DNA of 64,000 bases from an uncultured Lachnospiraceae bacterium (GCA_945621435.1 CALZBR010000003.1:1-64000), one strand, 5' to 3'. Counted from the first letter of the stretch, positions 41,448 through 50,818 are shown. A program made the numbers and translations. Notes: generated by a model not told the origin, from the letters alone.

Positions 41448-42883
41448 GCTTCCTCCATTTCGTCTTCCGTGAGGGTCTTTTTTATTTTAACCTGCAGGAT
41501 ACGTTTTGTATTCTTATCCACTTTATAGTATTCACTGATCCGATAGCCGATCAGCCATATAACATGATGTTCCTGCACCAGCACGGGAATACGGTCCCTC
41601 AGTTCCCTTGGTATCTTTTCCGTTACCATGTAATCCTTCAGAGATTTGTGAATCCTGTTTCCCAGTCCGTCCGAAAGTGTCAGATAATCACCTGTCTGTC
41701 GGAACCGAATCGAGGGTATCCTCTGTATTTTATCATAATCAAACCATTTCGTATACTTGTTTTCCGGAATTTTCACACCCTGTTCATAATCAAAAATCCG
41801 ATACTCCGGCTCCGGAAGCACCGCCGGCGTACTCTCCTGCCCATCTTCTGTCTCCAGGATCACCTTTGTATACTGTCTGCGGCACACAATTCCAAAGGGC
41901 AGGCAAATCTGTCGGTTGCCCTTACCGGCAAACAATCCTCTGACATCCTCCACATGTACACCTGAGATGTCCTTGCCGGTAGGTGACAGTTCCTCTAAAA
42001 GCTTCAGAAGCACCCTCTTTTGCAGTACCTCGGGAAGCGCCCCAAATCCTTCCACATCTATGACGCTGCCGGTAGTCACTTCGCCGTCTTTCTTCCACGC
42101 TCCCCCGGTAGTCACTTCGCCGTCCTTCTTCCACGCTCCCCCGGTGGTTATCTTCTCCACACACAGCGCTGCAGCTTCCATTGTCTGCTGAGCCATATAT
42201 TTTTCCGTCTCGGAAATCAGTTCCGCTGTCCGGCACATGTGCGCAACCGCCTTTTCCGAAACCTGTTCCTCCACATAGGACAAGATGTGATGTCTGATAC
42301 GGTTCCTGGTATATTCATCTGTGGCATTGGTACTGTCGGTTCGCCAGACAATACCTCTGGTCCTCAGATACTCCTCTATCTCTCTGCGTTCCAGACAGAG
42401 AAGCGGTCTGATGATATCCTCTCTCACCGGCTCGATTCCCCGCAGCCCCCGAAGTCCGCTGCCACGGAACAAATGAAGCAGCATGGTTTCCGCCTGATCG
42501 TCTGCGTTGTGTGCCACCGCTATCTTCGTGGCGCCAATCCGACCTGCAACCTCCCGAAAAGCAGCGTATCTTAACCTGCGCCCCGCATCTTCTTCGGAAC
42601 ATTTTTGTGTTGCCGCCAATACCCTCACATTCTCTTCTATCGGATAATAAGGAATGCCCTGTGAACGGCAGAGCTCCTCCACATAAGCTGCATCCTCCCC
42701 CGCATCTTCACGGATACCATGATTCACATGAACCACCGCCAATTCCAGCGGTATCCTCTTACCGTATTCCAGCAACACAAATAAGAGGCAAACAGAGTCT
42801 GCCCCTCCTGAGACCCCGAGTACTATTTTTTCGCCGGGGTGTATCATATCATGTTGTCTGATAAAAGAGAATACTTTTTCCAT
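41444..42883 (-). CDS. tilS: tRNA(Ile)-lysidine synthase
   Basis: A 479-residue enzyme that makes lysidine at C34 of tRNA-Ile(CAU). The PP-loop IVLGVSGGADSVCLL is near residue 22, followed by HVNHGIREDAGEDAAYVEEL and AHNADDQAETMLLHLFRG. The central and C-terminal domains (FRQTGDYLTLSDGLGN, then PRELRDRIPVLVQ) match TilS. An in-frame 12-residue tandem duplication (TTGGAWKKDGEV twice) occurs in the linker around residue 250. Essential gene, co-transcribed with hpt by a 4-nt overlap. Confidence 0.93.
   Translation of the reverse strand: MEKVFSFIRQHDMIHPGEKIVLGVSGGADSVCLLFVLLEYGKRIPLELAVVHVNHGIREDAGEDAAYVEELCRSQGIPYYPIEENVRVLAATQKCSEEDAGRRLRYAAFREVAGRIGATKIAVAHNADDQAETMLLHLFRGSGLRGLRGIEPVREDIIRPLLCLERREIEEYLRTRGIVWRTDSTNATDEYTRNRIRHHILSYVEEQVSEKAVAHMCRTAELISETEKYMAQQTMEAAALCVEKITTGGAWKKDGEVTTGGAWKKDGEVTTGSVIDVEGFGALPEVLQKRVLLKLLEELSPTGKDISGVHVEDVRGLFAGKGNRQICLPFGIVCRRQYTKVILETEDGQESTPAVLPEPEYRIFDYEQGVKIPENKYTKWFDYDKIQRIPSIRFRQTGDYLTLSDGLGNRIHKSLKDYMVTEKIPRELRDRIPVLVQEHHVIWLIGYRISEYYKVDKNTKRILQVKIKKTLTEDEMEEA
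42069..42140. repeat. 36-bp tandem duplication in tilS
   Basis: Two adjacent 36-bp copies (42069-42104 and 42105-42140) differ at one base. They add 12 residues in frame (TTGGAWKKDGEV twice, with a partial third TTGS), in a region between the catalytic and C-terminal domains. It is compatible with function if the linker is loose. Confidence 0.85.
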
Positions 42884-42934
42884 ATGTGAAATGGTATCTC
42901 ATTCCTACAAAAAAATCAAGTAAATCCGTATTCT

Positions 42935-44107
42935 TCAGGTCTTCCAGATGCCGATTACCGCCACGGTCATGTCGTCGGGAATCCTGCCACCCCCTGCCAC
43001 CACTGCCATCCTCAGTATTTTTTCAGCGATTTCTTCCGGATTCTGCTCTCGGATCCCGGCAATAACATCACAGATGGCCGCCTCATACAATTGATTGTCG
43101 AACGCCTCTATCACACCATCAGACACCATGATCAGGTAGTCTCCGTCGCTTAAGCTACTGTGAATCGATATCATCTCCGGCTTTTGAAAGATTCCCAACG
43201 GCAGAGACCCGTCCGAAAACTTTTCCACCAGCTCCTCATGTTTCAAAAACGAAGCCGCTCCCCCTGCTTTATGAAAGTCACAGCTTCCCTGCTGTAAGTC
43301 GATTTCGCAGATATCCAGGGTGGGATGATTACAATCGTCCCCCATGGCAAACAGTGCCAGATTGACCATCTCCGCCGCTGCCTTCGTGCTGTATCCCGCA
43401 TCCAGGAGCTTTTCCATCAGATCCAACACGTTCCCGCTATCCCGGCCTGCCTGCTCTCCGGAACCGGTACCGTCAGAAAGCACCACCATCAGCCTTCCGG
43501 ATTCCGGCTCGAAAACAGAATAATTATCACCGGATACGGTTTCGTCTTCCTTAATAGCCCTTGCAAAACCGGTCATTGCCAGATAACGGGCTTCTTCCTC
43601 CAATTCATAGCACCTGGGGGTTCTATCCAGCAGTAAAGGGCTTTCCTGTGAGAGCTTTAGTCTTTTATTTAGCAACACCGATATCATATCCGCCGCATCC
43701 TCCGCGGATACATCCTTTCTTCTTCCCACGCTTAATGTTACCACGATTGATTCTCTTCCGGTCTCCCTGCATAAGTAACACGGGTTCTCTGCACAGATGC
43801 CTTCCTCCCGCATGGCACGAATCAGCAGCCTCCTCTTTTTCTCTTCCATGGGCTTGCAATGAAACACCTCTCCGGCCACATTTTTCATAATCCTGGCCAT
43901 CTCATCCAGGTGACTCTTCAGTACCTGTCTGCTCTCCCAAAGTCTCCTTTCCACAAGCATGGTCTGCCTGTCCATCCTGCTGTCGACAATCAGATCCCGA
44001 TGATAACTTTTGGCCAGTTCCTGAAAACTTTCTGCGTAACTTAACAGCCTTCTTCTGCACAAATCCGATACCTGACCCACCTGCATCATTTGCTTTTCCG
44101 TCTTCAT
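42935..44107 (-). CDS. SpoIIE-type PP2C phosphatase, short form without TM domain
   Basis: A 390-residue protein. Residues 190-390 are a SpoIIE/PP2C domain: GDNYSVFEPESGRLMVVLSD, LSDGTGSGEQAGRDS, and DYLIMVSDGVIEAFD, all with the metal-binding residues. SpoIIE of Bacillus has about 800 residues with ten TM helices and activates sigma-F by dephosphorylating SpoIIAA. Here the membrane part is missing, and an about 190-residue helical and mixed N-terminus (RMDRQTMLVERRLWES) replaces it. The position between divIC and tilS is the normal spoIIE locus. Function is probably sporulation control, with a different localisation. Confidence 0.82.
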   Translation of the reverse strand: MKTEKQMMQVGQVSDLCRRRLLSYAESFQELAKSYHRDLIVDSRMDRQTMLVERRLWESRQVLKSHLDEMARIMKNVAGEVFHCKPMEEKKRRLLIRAMREEGICAENPCYLCRETGRESIVVTLSVGRRKDVSAEDAADMISVLLNKRLKLSQESPLLLDRTPRCYELEEEARYLAMTGFARAIKEDETVSGDNYSVFEPESGRLMVVLSDGTGSGEQAGRDSGNVLDLMEKLLDAGYSTKAAAEMVNLALFAMGDDCNHPTLDICEIDLQQGSCDFHKAGGAASFLKHEELVEKFSDGSLPLGIFQKPEMISIHSSLSDGDYLIMVSDGVIEAFDNQLYEAAICDVIAGIREQNPEEIAEKILRMAVVAGGGRIPDDMTVAVIGIWKT

Positions 44108-44211
44108 CCCGATACCTCCCTGCCCACCAATTCAGCGGCAAGCACGATTATAGAATCAGGCATTTGCTTTTTTTGTCAAATCGGGGAAAGAATGCCTTAA
44201 AGTTTTGCGAC

Positions 44212-44238
44212 AAAAAAAGCAGGAGTCTAAGCTCCTGC
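44212..44238 (-). terminator. terminator after divIC
   Basis: Stem GCAGGAG/CTCCTGC with a 6-nt loop, followed by seven U on the minus strand, about 15 nt after the divIC stop. It separates the yabP-yabQ-divIC transcript from the spoIIE-like gene. A TATAAT-like -10 lies in the gap at about 44150 without a well-spaced -35. Confidence 0.85.
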
Positions 44239-44252
44239 CCTAAATCATCACC

Positions 44253-44564
44253 TTATTCTTCTTTAAAGAGAATCTCATCTTCGTAAACAAGTCCCATCTT
44301 CTCTCTGGCCACTTCTTCATAATAGCCCTTAGTATGAACCTTCTTGCCGAATTCCTCTATCTCTTCCGTGCGCTTCTGTTCCTTTTCAATCTGTTGATCC
44401 AACTGTTTGGCATAGGCTTCCTTAACCTCTATCTTCTGTCGGATTCCCGCGCTTCTTATGGCAACCACCACAACCATCAGCATCACAACGAAGGTCACAA
44501 GAAACATACTCAGCTTATTCTGATATCTTTTGCGATATGCAACCCTACGTCTTGTCCTTGCCAT
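44253..44564 (-). CDS. divIC: septum formation initiator DivIC/FtsL-like
   Basis: A 103-residue protein from the ATG at 44564 with AAAGGAG just upstream. It is a bitopic membrane protein: basic N-terminus (ARTRRRVAYRKRYQNKLS), TM helix (MFLVTFVVMLMVVVVAI), then an extracellular coiled coil (KEAYAKQLDQQIEKEQKRTEE) and a short domain with GYYEEVAREKMGLVYEDE, the family signature. DivIC partners with FtsL/DivIB at the septum. Gene order supports the assignment. Confidence 0.9.
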   Translation of the reverse strand: MARTRRRVAYRKRYQNKLSMFLVTFVVMLMVVVVAIRSAGIRQKIEVKEAYAKQLDQQIEKEQKRTEEIEEFGKKVHTKGYYEEVAREKMGLVYEDEILFKEE

Positions 44565-44588
44565 AAGCACTCCTTTCCAAAACACATG

Positions 44589-45074
44589 TTATTTCTTAAG
44601 ACTTATTTTAATCATTTTCGCAAAATACGTCAACCTGTTTTTTATCTGTTTCCGAATTCTTCCGGAACAGGATTGTACCCTCCGACCGGCTTTTCCCGCA
44701 CTTTTCCCTGCCTTATGGAACAGACGCCTGACGGGAAAGGTCAGTCTGCCGAGCATCCGGGCAATCACCCGGCACAATTTTTGAAGCAGGACTGATACGT
44801 ATTTTACAAAAGGAGGACTGATGATTTTATGGTAAAAAATGATTCCGGTCATGGCTCCGAGCACTGCATACCATCTGAGAGTCCCATTGCTTTCGCGGTG
44901 CATTAACAGAAACACCTCCGCCCCGCAATAGATCCAGAAAATAAGATCCTCCAGGGATACCGAAAACACATTATGCCGCACCACCCTTCGAAAGATTCTC
45001 AGACAATCGTAGAGAAAGGCAAAGTACAATCCCAACTGTAATGCATGAAACAGAAACTCCTTCTCACTTACCAT
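44589..45074 (-). CDS. yabQ: spore cortex biosynthesis protein YabQ
   Basis: A 161-residue membrane protein with four or five hydrophobic stretches (FHALQLGLYFAFLYDCLRIF, DLIFWIYCGAEVFLLM, YAVLGAMTGIIFYHKI). This fits YabQ, required for cortex formation in Bacillus. It has a basic cytoplasmic C-terminus. It lies 6 nt after yabP and before divIC, the standard order. Confidence 0.85.
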   Translation of the reverse strand: MVSEKEFLFHALQLGLYFAFLYDCLRIFRRVVRHNVFSVSLEDLIFWIYCGAEVFLLMHRESNGTLRWYAVLGAMTGIIFYHKIISPPFVKYVSVLLQKLCRVIARMLGRLTFPVRRLFHKAGKSAGKAGRRVQSCSGRIRKQIKNRLTYFAKMIKISLKK

Positions 45075-45079
45075 AGAGC

Positions 45080-45367
45080 TTACCGAAACAACCTGCTGAG
45101 CAATGACTCCGTCTTATGCACGCCACCTGATACCTCGGAATAGGTAAGGCTGTCAATCCTTCCGTCGACATCCACCTCTCCTCTGTCCAGGGTCAGCCTG
45201 CTCACATGAAGGTCATCACCCTTAATCATCAGCATTCCCTGCTCCGTCTCCAGCAGAACCTCATGTATATCAAATGAAAGTACATCCTTCACACCGCTCA
45301 AGGTACAGTTTCTTCGATTTGTCATGGAAACCTTGTGCGCTCTCGTATTGTTGCTTAATTCTTCCAT
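45080..45367 (-). CDS. yabP: sporulation protein YabP
   Basis: A 95-residue soluble protein of the YabP/YqfC family: HKVSMTNRRNCTLSGVKDV, then SFDIHEVLLETEQGMLMIKG and LHVSRLTLDRGEVDVDG. It recruits to the forespore coat/cortex interface and is widely conserved in spore formers. A small gene with a good RBS. Confidence 0.9.
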   Translation of the reverse strand: MEELSNNTRAHKVSMTNRRNCTLSGVKDVLSFDIHEVLLETEQGMLMIKGDDLHVSRLTLDRGEVDVDGRIDSLTYSEVSGGVHKTESLLSRLFR

Positions 45368-45436
45368 AGGCTCCTCCCTGCTTACAGCTCTCCTGAAACA
45401 GCCTATGCGAAAAAGGAACAGTTCATGCCTTGATTC

Positions 45437-45676
45437 TTACAAATACCGAAAAAGCTCTTTCGCCTCATCCTTTTTCACGGTTTCCTGTACATCAAGCACC
45501 TCCACCTTAACCTCTTTATTTCCGAAAGAGATGGTGATGATATCTCCTTCCTTAACATTTGCAGAGGCCTTGGCGGGTTTGTCATTGATCTGTACGCGCC
45601 CACTGTCACAAGCTTCATTTGCCACCGTACGACGCTTAATCAGCCTTGATACCTTCAGATATTTATCCAGTCTCAT
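45437..45676 (-). CDS. rqcP: S4-domain RNA-binding protein RqcP
   Basis: A 79-residue S4 domain protein (YabO/RqcP): MRLDKYLKVSRLIKRRTVAN, then ACDSGRVQINDKPAKASANV. It acts in ribosome-associated quality control with RqcH in Bacillus. Located just downstream of hup, as in many Firmicutes. Confidence 0.92.
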   Translation of the reverse strand: MRLDKYLKVSRLIKRRTVANEACDSGRVQINDKPAKASANVKEGDIITISFGNKEVKVEVLDVQETVKKDEAKELFRYL

Positions 45677-45712
45677 ATTATAAAACCTTACCCCTTAATT
45701 GATTCCTAAAAC

Positions 45713-45739
45713 AAAACGGAGAACCCAGGGGGTTCTCCG
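45713..45739 (-). terminator. intrinsic terminator after hup
   Basis: Stem CGGAGAACCC/GGGTTCTCCG with a 3-nt loop, followed by TTTTGTTTT on the minus strand. It lies 16 nt after the hup stop and should end most hup transcripts before rqcP. Confidence 0.88.
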
Positions 45740-45754
45740 CTAAAGTTGCATATT

Positions 45755-46027
45755 TTAGTTTAAGCTATCCTTTAATGCCTTACCAGCCTTGAACTTAGGT
45801 GCCTTGGAAGCAGCAATCTTCATGGTCTTACCGGTCTGAGGATTTCTTCCCTCTCTTGCTGCTCTCTCGCTAACCTCGAAAGTACCGAAGCCAACCAGCT
45901 GAACCTTCTCACCCTTCTTCAGCTCTGCTGTAACAACATCAACAAATGCCTTAAGTGTCTTCTCAGCGTCCTTCTTAGATACGCCAGCGTTCTCAGCCAT
46001 AGCTGCTACTAACTCTGTCTTGTTCAT
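45755..46027 (-). CDS. hup: histone-like DNA-binding protein HU
   Basis: A 90-residue HU protein from the ATG at 46027 (AGGAGG upstream): MNKTELVAAMAENAGVSKKD, then VQLVGFGTFEVSERAAREGRN and PQTGKTMKI with an intact beta-arm. The start at 46081 would add an unnatural extension. HU is a dimeric nucleoid protein. It is normally highly expressed. Confidence 0.97.
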   Translation of the reverse strand: MNKTELVAAMAENAGVSKKDAEKTLKAFVDVVTAELKKGEKVQLVGFGTFEVSERAAREGRNPQTGKTMKIAASKAPKFKAGKALKDSLN

Positions 46028-46140
46028 ATTGAACTCCTCCTGTAATGAGTTTTCTAAATTGTATTTTAACAGATGCTTCAAGTGAAACGTCTATTATATT
46101 TATAAGATGTTTTCTACGGTTTGTCAAGATTATTTCAGCA

Positions 46141-47499
46141 TTATTTCGCCTCTTCGTTATTTATTCCGGCTGATTCTGCCAAATCGGCAAAAGAAAATGA
46201 GATATCTCTCTCTTTTTCGTCCACCTGAATGGTATAACTCCGAGTCTCATAACCTGTCTTTCTCAGGGTAATAACATGTTCTCCGGCTGATTTACGGAAA
46301 TTGCAGGGACACATTCCAACATAATTACCGTCAAGATACACCTCTGCGTCCACAGGAGCATCAATAAATACCTTGTAGTAATCTGTCACTGCATCTTCAT
46401 CTGACCCCGGGGATTCTTCCTTTTCCTCTTCCTCTGTCGGATTCGGCTCCAGCACGATATTGATACCGGCCGACTCCTGACCTACCCGAATATACTGTGT
46501 AATGGACTGATAGCCTTCCTTTCTGGCTATCAGCTGGTGTAGTCCGTAGGTCAGCCTGACGGGTCCGGAGATGTCTGCCTGGGTTCCGTCTATGTACAGC
46601 TCTGCTGCCGAGGGACTCAGGGAAAAGAGCACCATGCCGTACTGGGGTTCAGGAATTGTCAGATCTCCGATATCAAGCTCCGTTTCCTCATTGCGATTGA
46701 TCGTAACCTGCTTCACACCGCCGCCACCCTTGTGACTGATATTAACCTGATAACTTCCCTCAGGCACAAGCAAAAGCATGTCCTCTGTGATTTTCTGAAT
46801 CCGCGACTGCCCCACCTCTATCCAGCCGCCAACGAAATTCTCGTCATTAATCAGTCTCAGGTATCCGTGGCCTTTCTTTACACCAACGCTCAGCACCTGA
46901 CTGTCAATCCCCTGAAAACATAAAACATCAGAAGCGTTCAGATCGCTGATCTCAATCTCTCTTCTGTCAGACAGATACAGAGTATTGGAAGTCAGTTTAT
47001 AAATCTCAGAGCCGATACTGACCTCTTTTCTCACACTGTTGATCTCATAATTCTCCACACTGTCATACTTCCATGCAGATGGCGACAGCTTCATGGTAGT
47101 CAGATGTTTTTTACTCCGAAGAAACGTCACATCCACGATGTCTCCCGGCTGCACCTGACTGAAGGCAATCCCTTCCCCGTATTTATCATAAAACCGGGTG
47201 GTTCCATCCATGGACAGGGTGTATCTGCGCCCCAGCTCCAGATTTAACAATGTCACCGTCCTGTTCTCATTGTCCGAAGATACCAATACAGCCGTATCTG
47301 CGGAATCATAACTGTCCGGTCCTGTCACCACCGGTCCGAAATCTGTGGAAACCTGAGAAGCGGAGGCTTCTGTCTGCTGACTGTTACCGTCGGATGTACC
47401 GCCGCAGGCAGTCAGCAGCACCATAGTTATAAGTAAACCCATCCATCCTGCAATCCTGCCGGTCTGATTCTTTTCTGCTGTGTTTTTATCGATTTTCAC
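46141..47499 (-). CDS. PEGA-domain lipoprotein
   Basis: A 452-residue protein starting at a GTG with AAGGAG upstream. The lipobox (LLITMVLLTAC) marks Cys32 as the lipidation site. Beta-rich repeats fill the middle (residues 60-270). Two PEGA domains follow: SAELYIDGTQADISGPVRL and, near the C-terminus, DAEVYLDGNYVGMCPCNF. PEGA domains are extracellular, often tied to envelope or spore proteins. It lies 3 nt from the CotS-like gene. Function unknown. Confidence 0.78.
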   Translation of the reverse strand: MKIDKNTAEKNQTGRIAGWMGLLITMVLLTACGGTSDGNSQQTEASASQVSTDFGPVVTGPDSYDSADTAVLVSSDNENRTVTLLNLELGRRYTLSMDGTTRFYDKYGEGIAFSQVQPGDIVDVTFLRSKKHLTTMKLSPSAWKYDSVENYEINSVRKEVSIGSEIYKLTSNTLYLSDRREIEISDLNASDVLCFQGIDSQVLSVGVKKGHGYLRLINDENFVGGWIEVGQSRIQKITEDMLLLVPEGSYQVNISHKGGGGVKQVTINRNEETELDIGDLTIPEPQYGMVLFSLSPSAAELYIDGTQADISGPVRLTYGLHQLIARKEGYQSITQYIRVGQESAGINIVLEPNPTEEEEKEESPGSDEDAVTDYYKVFIDAPVDAEVYLDGNYVGMCPCNFRKSAGEHVITLRKTGYETRSYTIQVDEKERDISFSFADLAESAGINNEEAK

Positions 47500-47502
47500 C
47501 GC

Positions 47503-48522
47503 TTACTCCTTATTTCTCATAGCTGCAACATCACGAAATACTTCATCCAGAAAATGTTGCTTTTCCTTTTCCTGTGCTATCAGTTTCTCCAATTTTTCCT
47601 GATTCTTTACGGGTATCCATGCCTTACCCGTATTGTAATAAAAATTAGCTATTTTCCAGAATTTCTCCGGATAGGCCAGCCGGTAATACAGATCAATCCT
47701 GCTGACCGCAGATATGGGCCGCTCCCTTTCGTATGCACTTAACAGCTCTGTTCCCAAAGTGACCGACCAGTTTCCCTTTTCAAGAAGCTTTCGCATCAAC
47801 AGGTAAATATCCCTGACGGGGTCGTCCTGAATACACTTTTCAAAGTTGATGATAAACCAGCCCCCGGAACCCATCAAAATATTGTGATACTGATAATCCC
47901 CATGACAAAAAGCCACCGATTCCGCTCCCGTATCCGCCTTTGGAGCGGACATGAAAGACCGGCTGTACTGCTGCCACATATCCGTAATCTCCTCGGCCTG
48001 CTCCAGGAAGAAATCACAGGCACCCAAAAGCTTGGTTTCAAAGGGTTGTTTCTGACCTTTCTGTTTCAGATACTTTCTCACTCTTCTGATCTCACGATTA
48101 TGCCTTTCATAATCGTTCCCGGGCATATAAGCCGTCGTCAGACCGGGTGTATCCGGGGAAAGATACATGCTATCATGAAGATTTGCCAGAAGCCGTACCG
48201 CCTCCACACACTCATTTTTGTCATAGATATTGCACTCCCGTCCATCCTGCCAGGTCTTTAGGATATAGGAAACGCCATCCCCGTCTTTTACCAGAAGCTC
48301 CCCCTCCTTACTGGGGATAATCTCCTCTACAGCCACCTTTTTATCATCGGAAATTGCCTGAAGTAATCTGTTCTGCAGTTCTGCGTGTTCCGAACTCCCC
48401 ATATATTCCTTGAAAATATAGCTCCCCTGCTCCGTATCACACAGTATGGCACCTCTTCCTTTTCTGGTTCGAAGCACCTCTATATCATATTGCTCCAGCA
48501 ATTCTACCGCTCTGTCATTCAA
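47503..48522 (-). CDS. CotS-family spore coat kinase-like protein
   Basis: A 339-residue protein of the CotS/YsxE/YutH family (aminoglycoside-phosphotransferase fold). The ATP site shows SYIFKEYMGSSEH; the catalytic loop is AFCHGDYQYHNILMGSGGWF and the metal motif is IINFEKCIQDDPVRD (normally IDFE). The second motif has Asn where Asp usually is. It is a coat-associated enzyme in spore formers. Adjacent to the PEGA lipoprotein. Confidence 0.82.
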   Translation of the reverse strand: MNDRAVELLEQYDIEVLRTRKGRGAILCDTEQGSYIFKEYMGSSEHAELQNRLLQAISDDKKVAVEEIIPSKEGELLVKDGDGVSYILKTWQDGRECNIYDKNECVEAVRLLANLHDSMYLSPDTPGLTTAYMPGNDYERHNREIRRVRKYLKQKGQKQPFETKLLGACDFFLEQAEEITDMWQQYSRSFMSAPKADTGAESVAFCHGDYQYHNILMGSGGWFIINFEKCIQDDPVRDIYLLMRKLLEKGNWSVTLGTELLSAYERERPISAVSRIDLYYRLAYPEKFWKIANFYYNTGKAWIPVKNQEKLEKLIAQEKEKQHFLDEVFRDVAAMRNKE

Positions 48523-48593
48523 AACCCTTCCCTCCCGTTACCTAAGCTCTCATAATGCTCACTGTATCTTATGAGAAGGATTCTGAAAGTATG

Positions 48594-49958
48594 TTACAGG
48601 GTTGACATACTTTGTTCAATATTTTTTGCTTCTGTCAAAAGCTGTTCTTTGTTGTTACGTGCAGGTTCATCCAGCACCAAATCCAATAGTCTCTGAAGCA
48701 CTTCTCCCAGCTCTCTGCCGGGCTTCATCCCTGCTGCAATCAGATCCGATCCTGTAACTGCAAGGTTTTTTAACGAGACACACTGGTTCTTTTCCAGCAT
48801 TTCTGCGTAGAGCTCCTGCCATTTTTGAAGACGCTCTTCCTTTTCACACTTCCTATAATCACTCTGCGCCGCCATATCCGCTGCCTTCACCTCGAACAGG
48901 TCCGGAAATGCCTTTTCACCGATTTTGTTCACGGCACGACGCAGGATTCGCAGATCAGGATCCACATCATTACCGTAATCGTGATATTTCACCAGACATT
49001 CCACTCTGTCAATGGTATCATTGTCGAACTTCAGTCTGCGAAGAATGGATCTTGCCATCTCCGCACTCTTACCTTCATGCCCGTGAAAATGGGTTATCCC
49101 CTTATCATCCACCGTCAAAGTCTCCGGTTTTGCAATATCATGCAAAAGCATGGCAATTCGCAGCACTCTGTCCGCCCTGACCGCTGTCAGGGAATGAAGA
49201 ATATGCTCTCCCACTGTATATTCGTGATGAGGATGATTCTGGACCGTTTCCATGGCACGGTCAAACTCCGGCAGGAAAACCCTTGTGATTCCCATTTCAT
49301 ATGCCTGCCTCAGATAGTCGGGATGGTCGGATATCAGAATCTTTATCAATTCCGCCTGAATTCGTTCCGCACTGATTCTGCTCAGTGTCCCTGCCAGCTT
49401 CCGGATGGCATCCCCGGTGTCCTGTTCTATATAATAGCCAAGCTGGGCTGAAAAGCGGATGGCCCGAAGCATCCGAAGTGCATCCTCCTCAAATCTTTCC
49501 ACGGGATCCCCCACGCAGCGAATTACCCCGGCACGGATGTCCTCCATGCCGCCAAAGAGGTCAATCAATCCCTGCTCCTCGTTATATGCCATGGCATTGA
49601 TGGTAAAATCCCGCCGTTTTAAGTCTTCCTCCAGTCTGGAAGTAAAAATAACCTCTTTGGGATGACGACTGTCCTCATATTCTCCGTCTATCCTGTAGGT
49701 AGTAATCTCGAACCCTTCCTTATCCTGCATGACAGTGACTGTTCCATGCTGTAAGCCGGTGTCGATGGTGCGATGAAACAGCTCTTTCACCTGTTCCGGT
49801 CTGGCAGAAGTGGTAATATCCCAGTCCTGTGGCTCCCGACCTAAAATAGAATCCCGCACACAACCGCCTACCGCAAATGCCTCATACCCCGCTTTTGTCA
49901 GTGTATCTATGATATGTGCTGCCTTTTCCGGCACCTGAATTCTGATATTGCCGTTCAC
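48594..49958 (-). CDS. cca: CCA tRNA nucleotidyltransferase
   Basis: A 454-residue enzyme that adds CCA to tRNA 3' ends. The nucleotidyltransferase motif is AVGGCVRDSILGREPQDWDI, then RDFTINAMAYNEEQGLIDLF, VGDPVERFEEDALRMLRAIR. An HD domain is present (MLLHDIAKPETL, HFHGHEGKSAEMARSIL). The local tRNA genes do not encode CCA, which fits. Usual length. Confidence 0.95.
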   Translation of the reverse strand: MNGNIRIQVPEKAAHIIDTLTKAGYEAFAVGGCVRDSILGREPQDWDITTSARPEQVKELFHRTIDTGLQHGTVTVMQDKEGFEITTYRIDGEYEDSRHPKEVIFTSRLEEDLKRRDFTINAMAYNEEQGLIDLFGGMEDIRAGVIRCVGDPVERFEEDALRMLRAIRFSAQLGYYIEQDTGDAIRKLAGTLSRISAERIQAELIKILISDHPDYLRQAYEMGITRVFLPEFDRAMETVQNHPHHEYTVGEHILHSLTAVRADRVLRIAMLLHDIAKPETLTVDDKGITHFHGHEGKSAEMARSILRRLKFDNDTIDRVECLVKYHDYGNDVDPDLRILRRAVNKIGEKAFPDLFEVKAADMAAQSDYRKCEKEERLQKWQELYAEMLEKNQCVSLKNLAVTGSDLIAAGMKPGRELGEVLQRLLDLVLDEPARNNKEQLLTEAKNIEQSMSTL

Positions 49959-49997
49959 TCTGTTCCCTTTCCCTAAATATAATTACTGTTCTGTGTC

Positions 49998-50804
49998 CTA
50001 TGCAAAAAAACGATGTATTACTTCTACCAATCCGTCTTCATCATTGGTAGCAGTAATATAATCGGCCGCATCCTTTACCGCCTGCTGGGCATTTCCCATA
50101 GCCACGCCCACACCTGCGTAACGGATCATGGAAATATCATTAAAACCGTCTCCGCAGCAGACCGTTTCCTCCCTGCCAACCCCGATCACAGGCAGCATTT
50201 TATCCAATGAAGCCGCCTTATCCACGTTCTGCGGCATAATCTCTATAAAGAACGGCTCGGAACGATAAATACTTGCAACAGCACCGTATTTTTCCCGGAG
50301 TTCACGCTCCAGGGATTCCGCCTTTTCCGGCGGAGCCGTCATAAGGCACTTATTGATATCAAAGTCAACAAAATCAACAAAATTGTCCACTTCCCGAATG
50401 GGCAGTCCGTTGATGCGCGCCTCCAGCTCTACATACTGATCCCTGGGAAATGCAGAGATGACCTCATCTCCAAGGTAGGTGATCAGTCCGCAGCCATTTT
50501 TCTCCGCAAACCGGTATAGTCCCGGCAATATCGTTAGAGGAAGCAGATTCTGACATACAATCTCTCCGCTGCTGCACTCTATGATTCTTGCTCCGTTGAA
50601 AGAGAGCAGATATCCTCCATACTTCTGCAGTTCCAGTTCTTCTTCATATCTGCGCATACCCGGAGTGGGTCTTCCCGATGCAAGGATTACTTTTTCTCCG
50701 CGCTTCAGCAGCTCCTGAATTGCAGCCTTTGTCGCCGGCGTAATCTCCTTTTGAGAATTTGTTAACGTCCCGTCAATGTCTAATATCAATGCTTTTGAAG
50801 TCAT
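49998..50804 (-). CDS. Cof-type HAD phosphatase
   Basis: A 268-residue HAD hydrolase: LILDIDGTLTNSQKEITPAT (catalytic Asp), ILASGRPTPGMRRYEEE, and ETVCCGDGFNDISMIRYAGV near the C-terminus. A Cof-type cap domain lies between. Such enzymes dephosphorylate sugar or nucleotide phosphates with broad specificity. It lies 39 nt upstream of cca. Confidence 0.92.
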   Translation of the reverse strand: MTSKALILDIDGTLTNSQKEITPATKAAIQELLKRGEKVILASGRPTPGMRRYEEELELQKYGGYLLSFNGARIIECSSGEIVCQNLLPLTILPGLYRFAEKNGCGLITYLGDEVISAFPRDQYVELEARINGLPIREVDNFVDFVDFDINKCLMTAPPEKAESLERELREKYGAVASIYRSEPFFIEIMPQNVDKAASLDKMLPVIGVGREETVCCGDGFNDISMIRYAGVGVAMGNAQQAVKDAADYITATNDEDGLVEVIHRFFA

Positions 50805-50818
50805 ACTTAATTTCCTTT

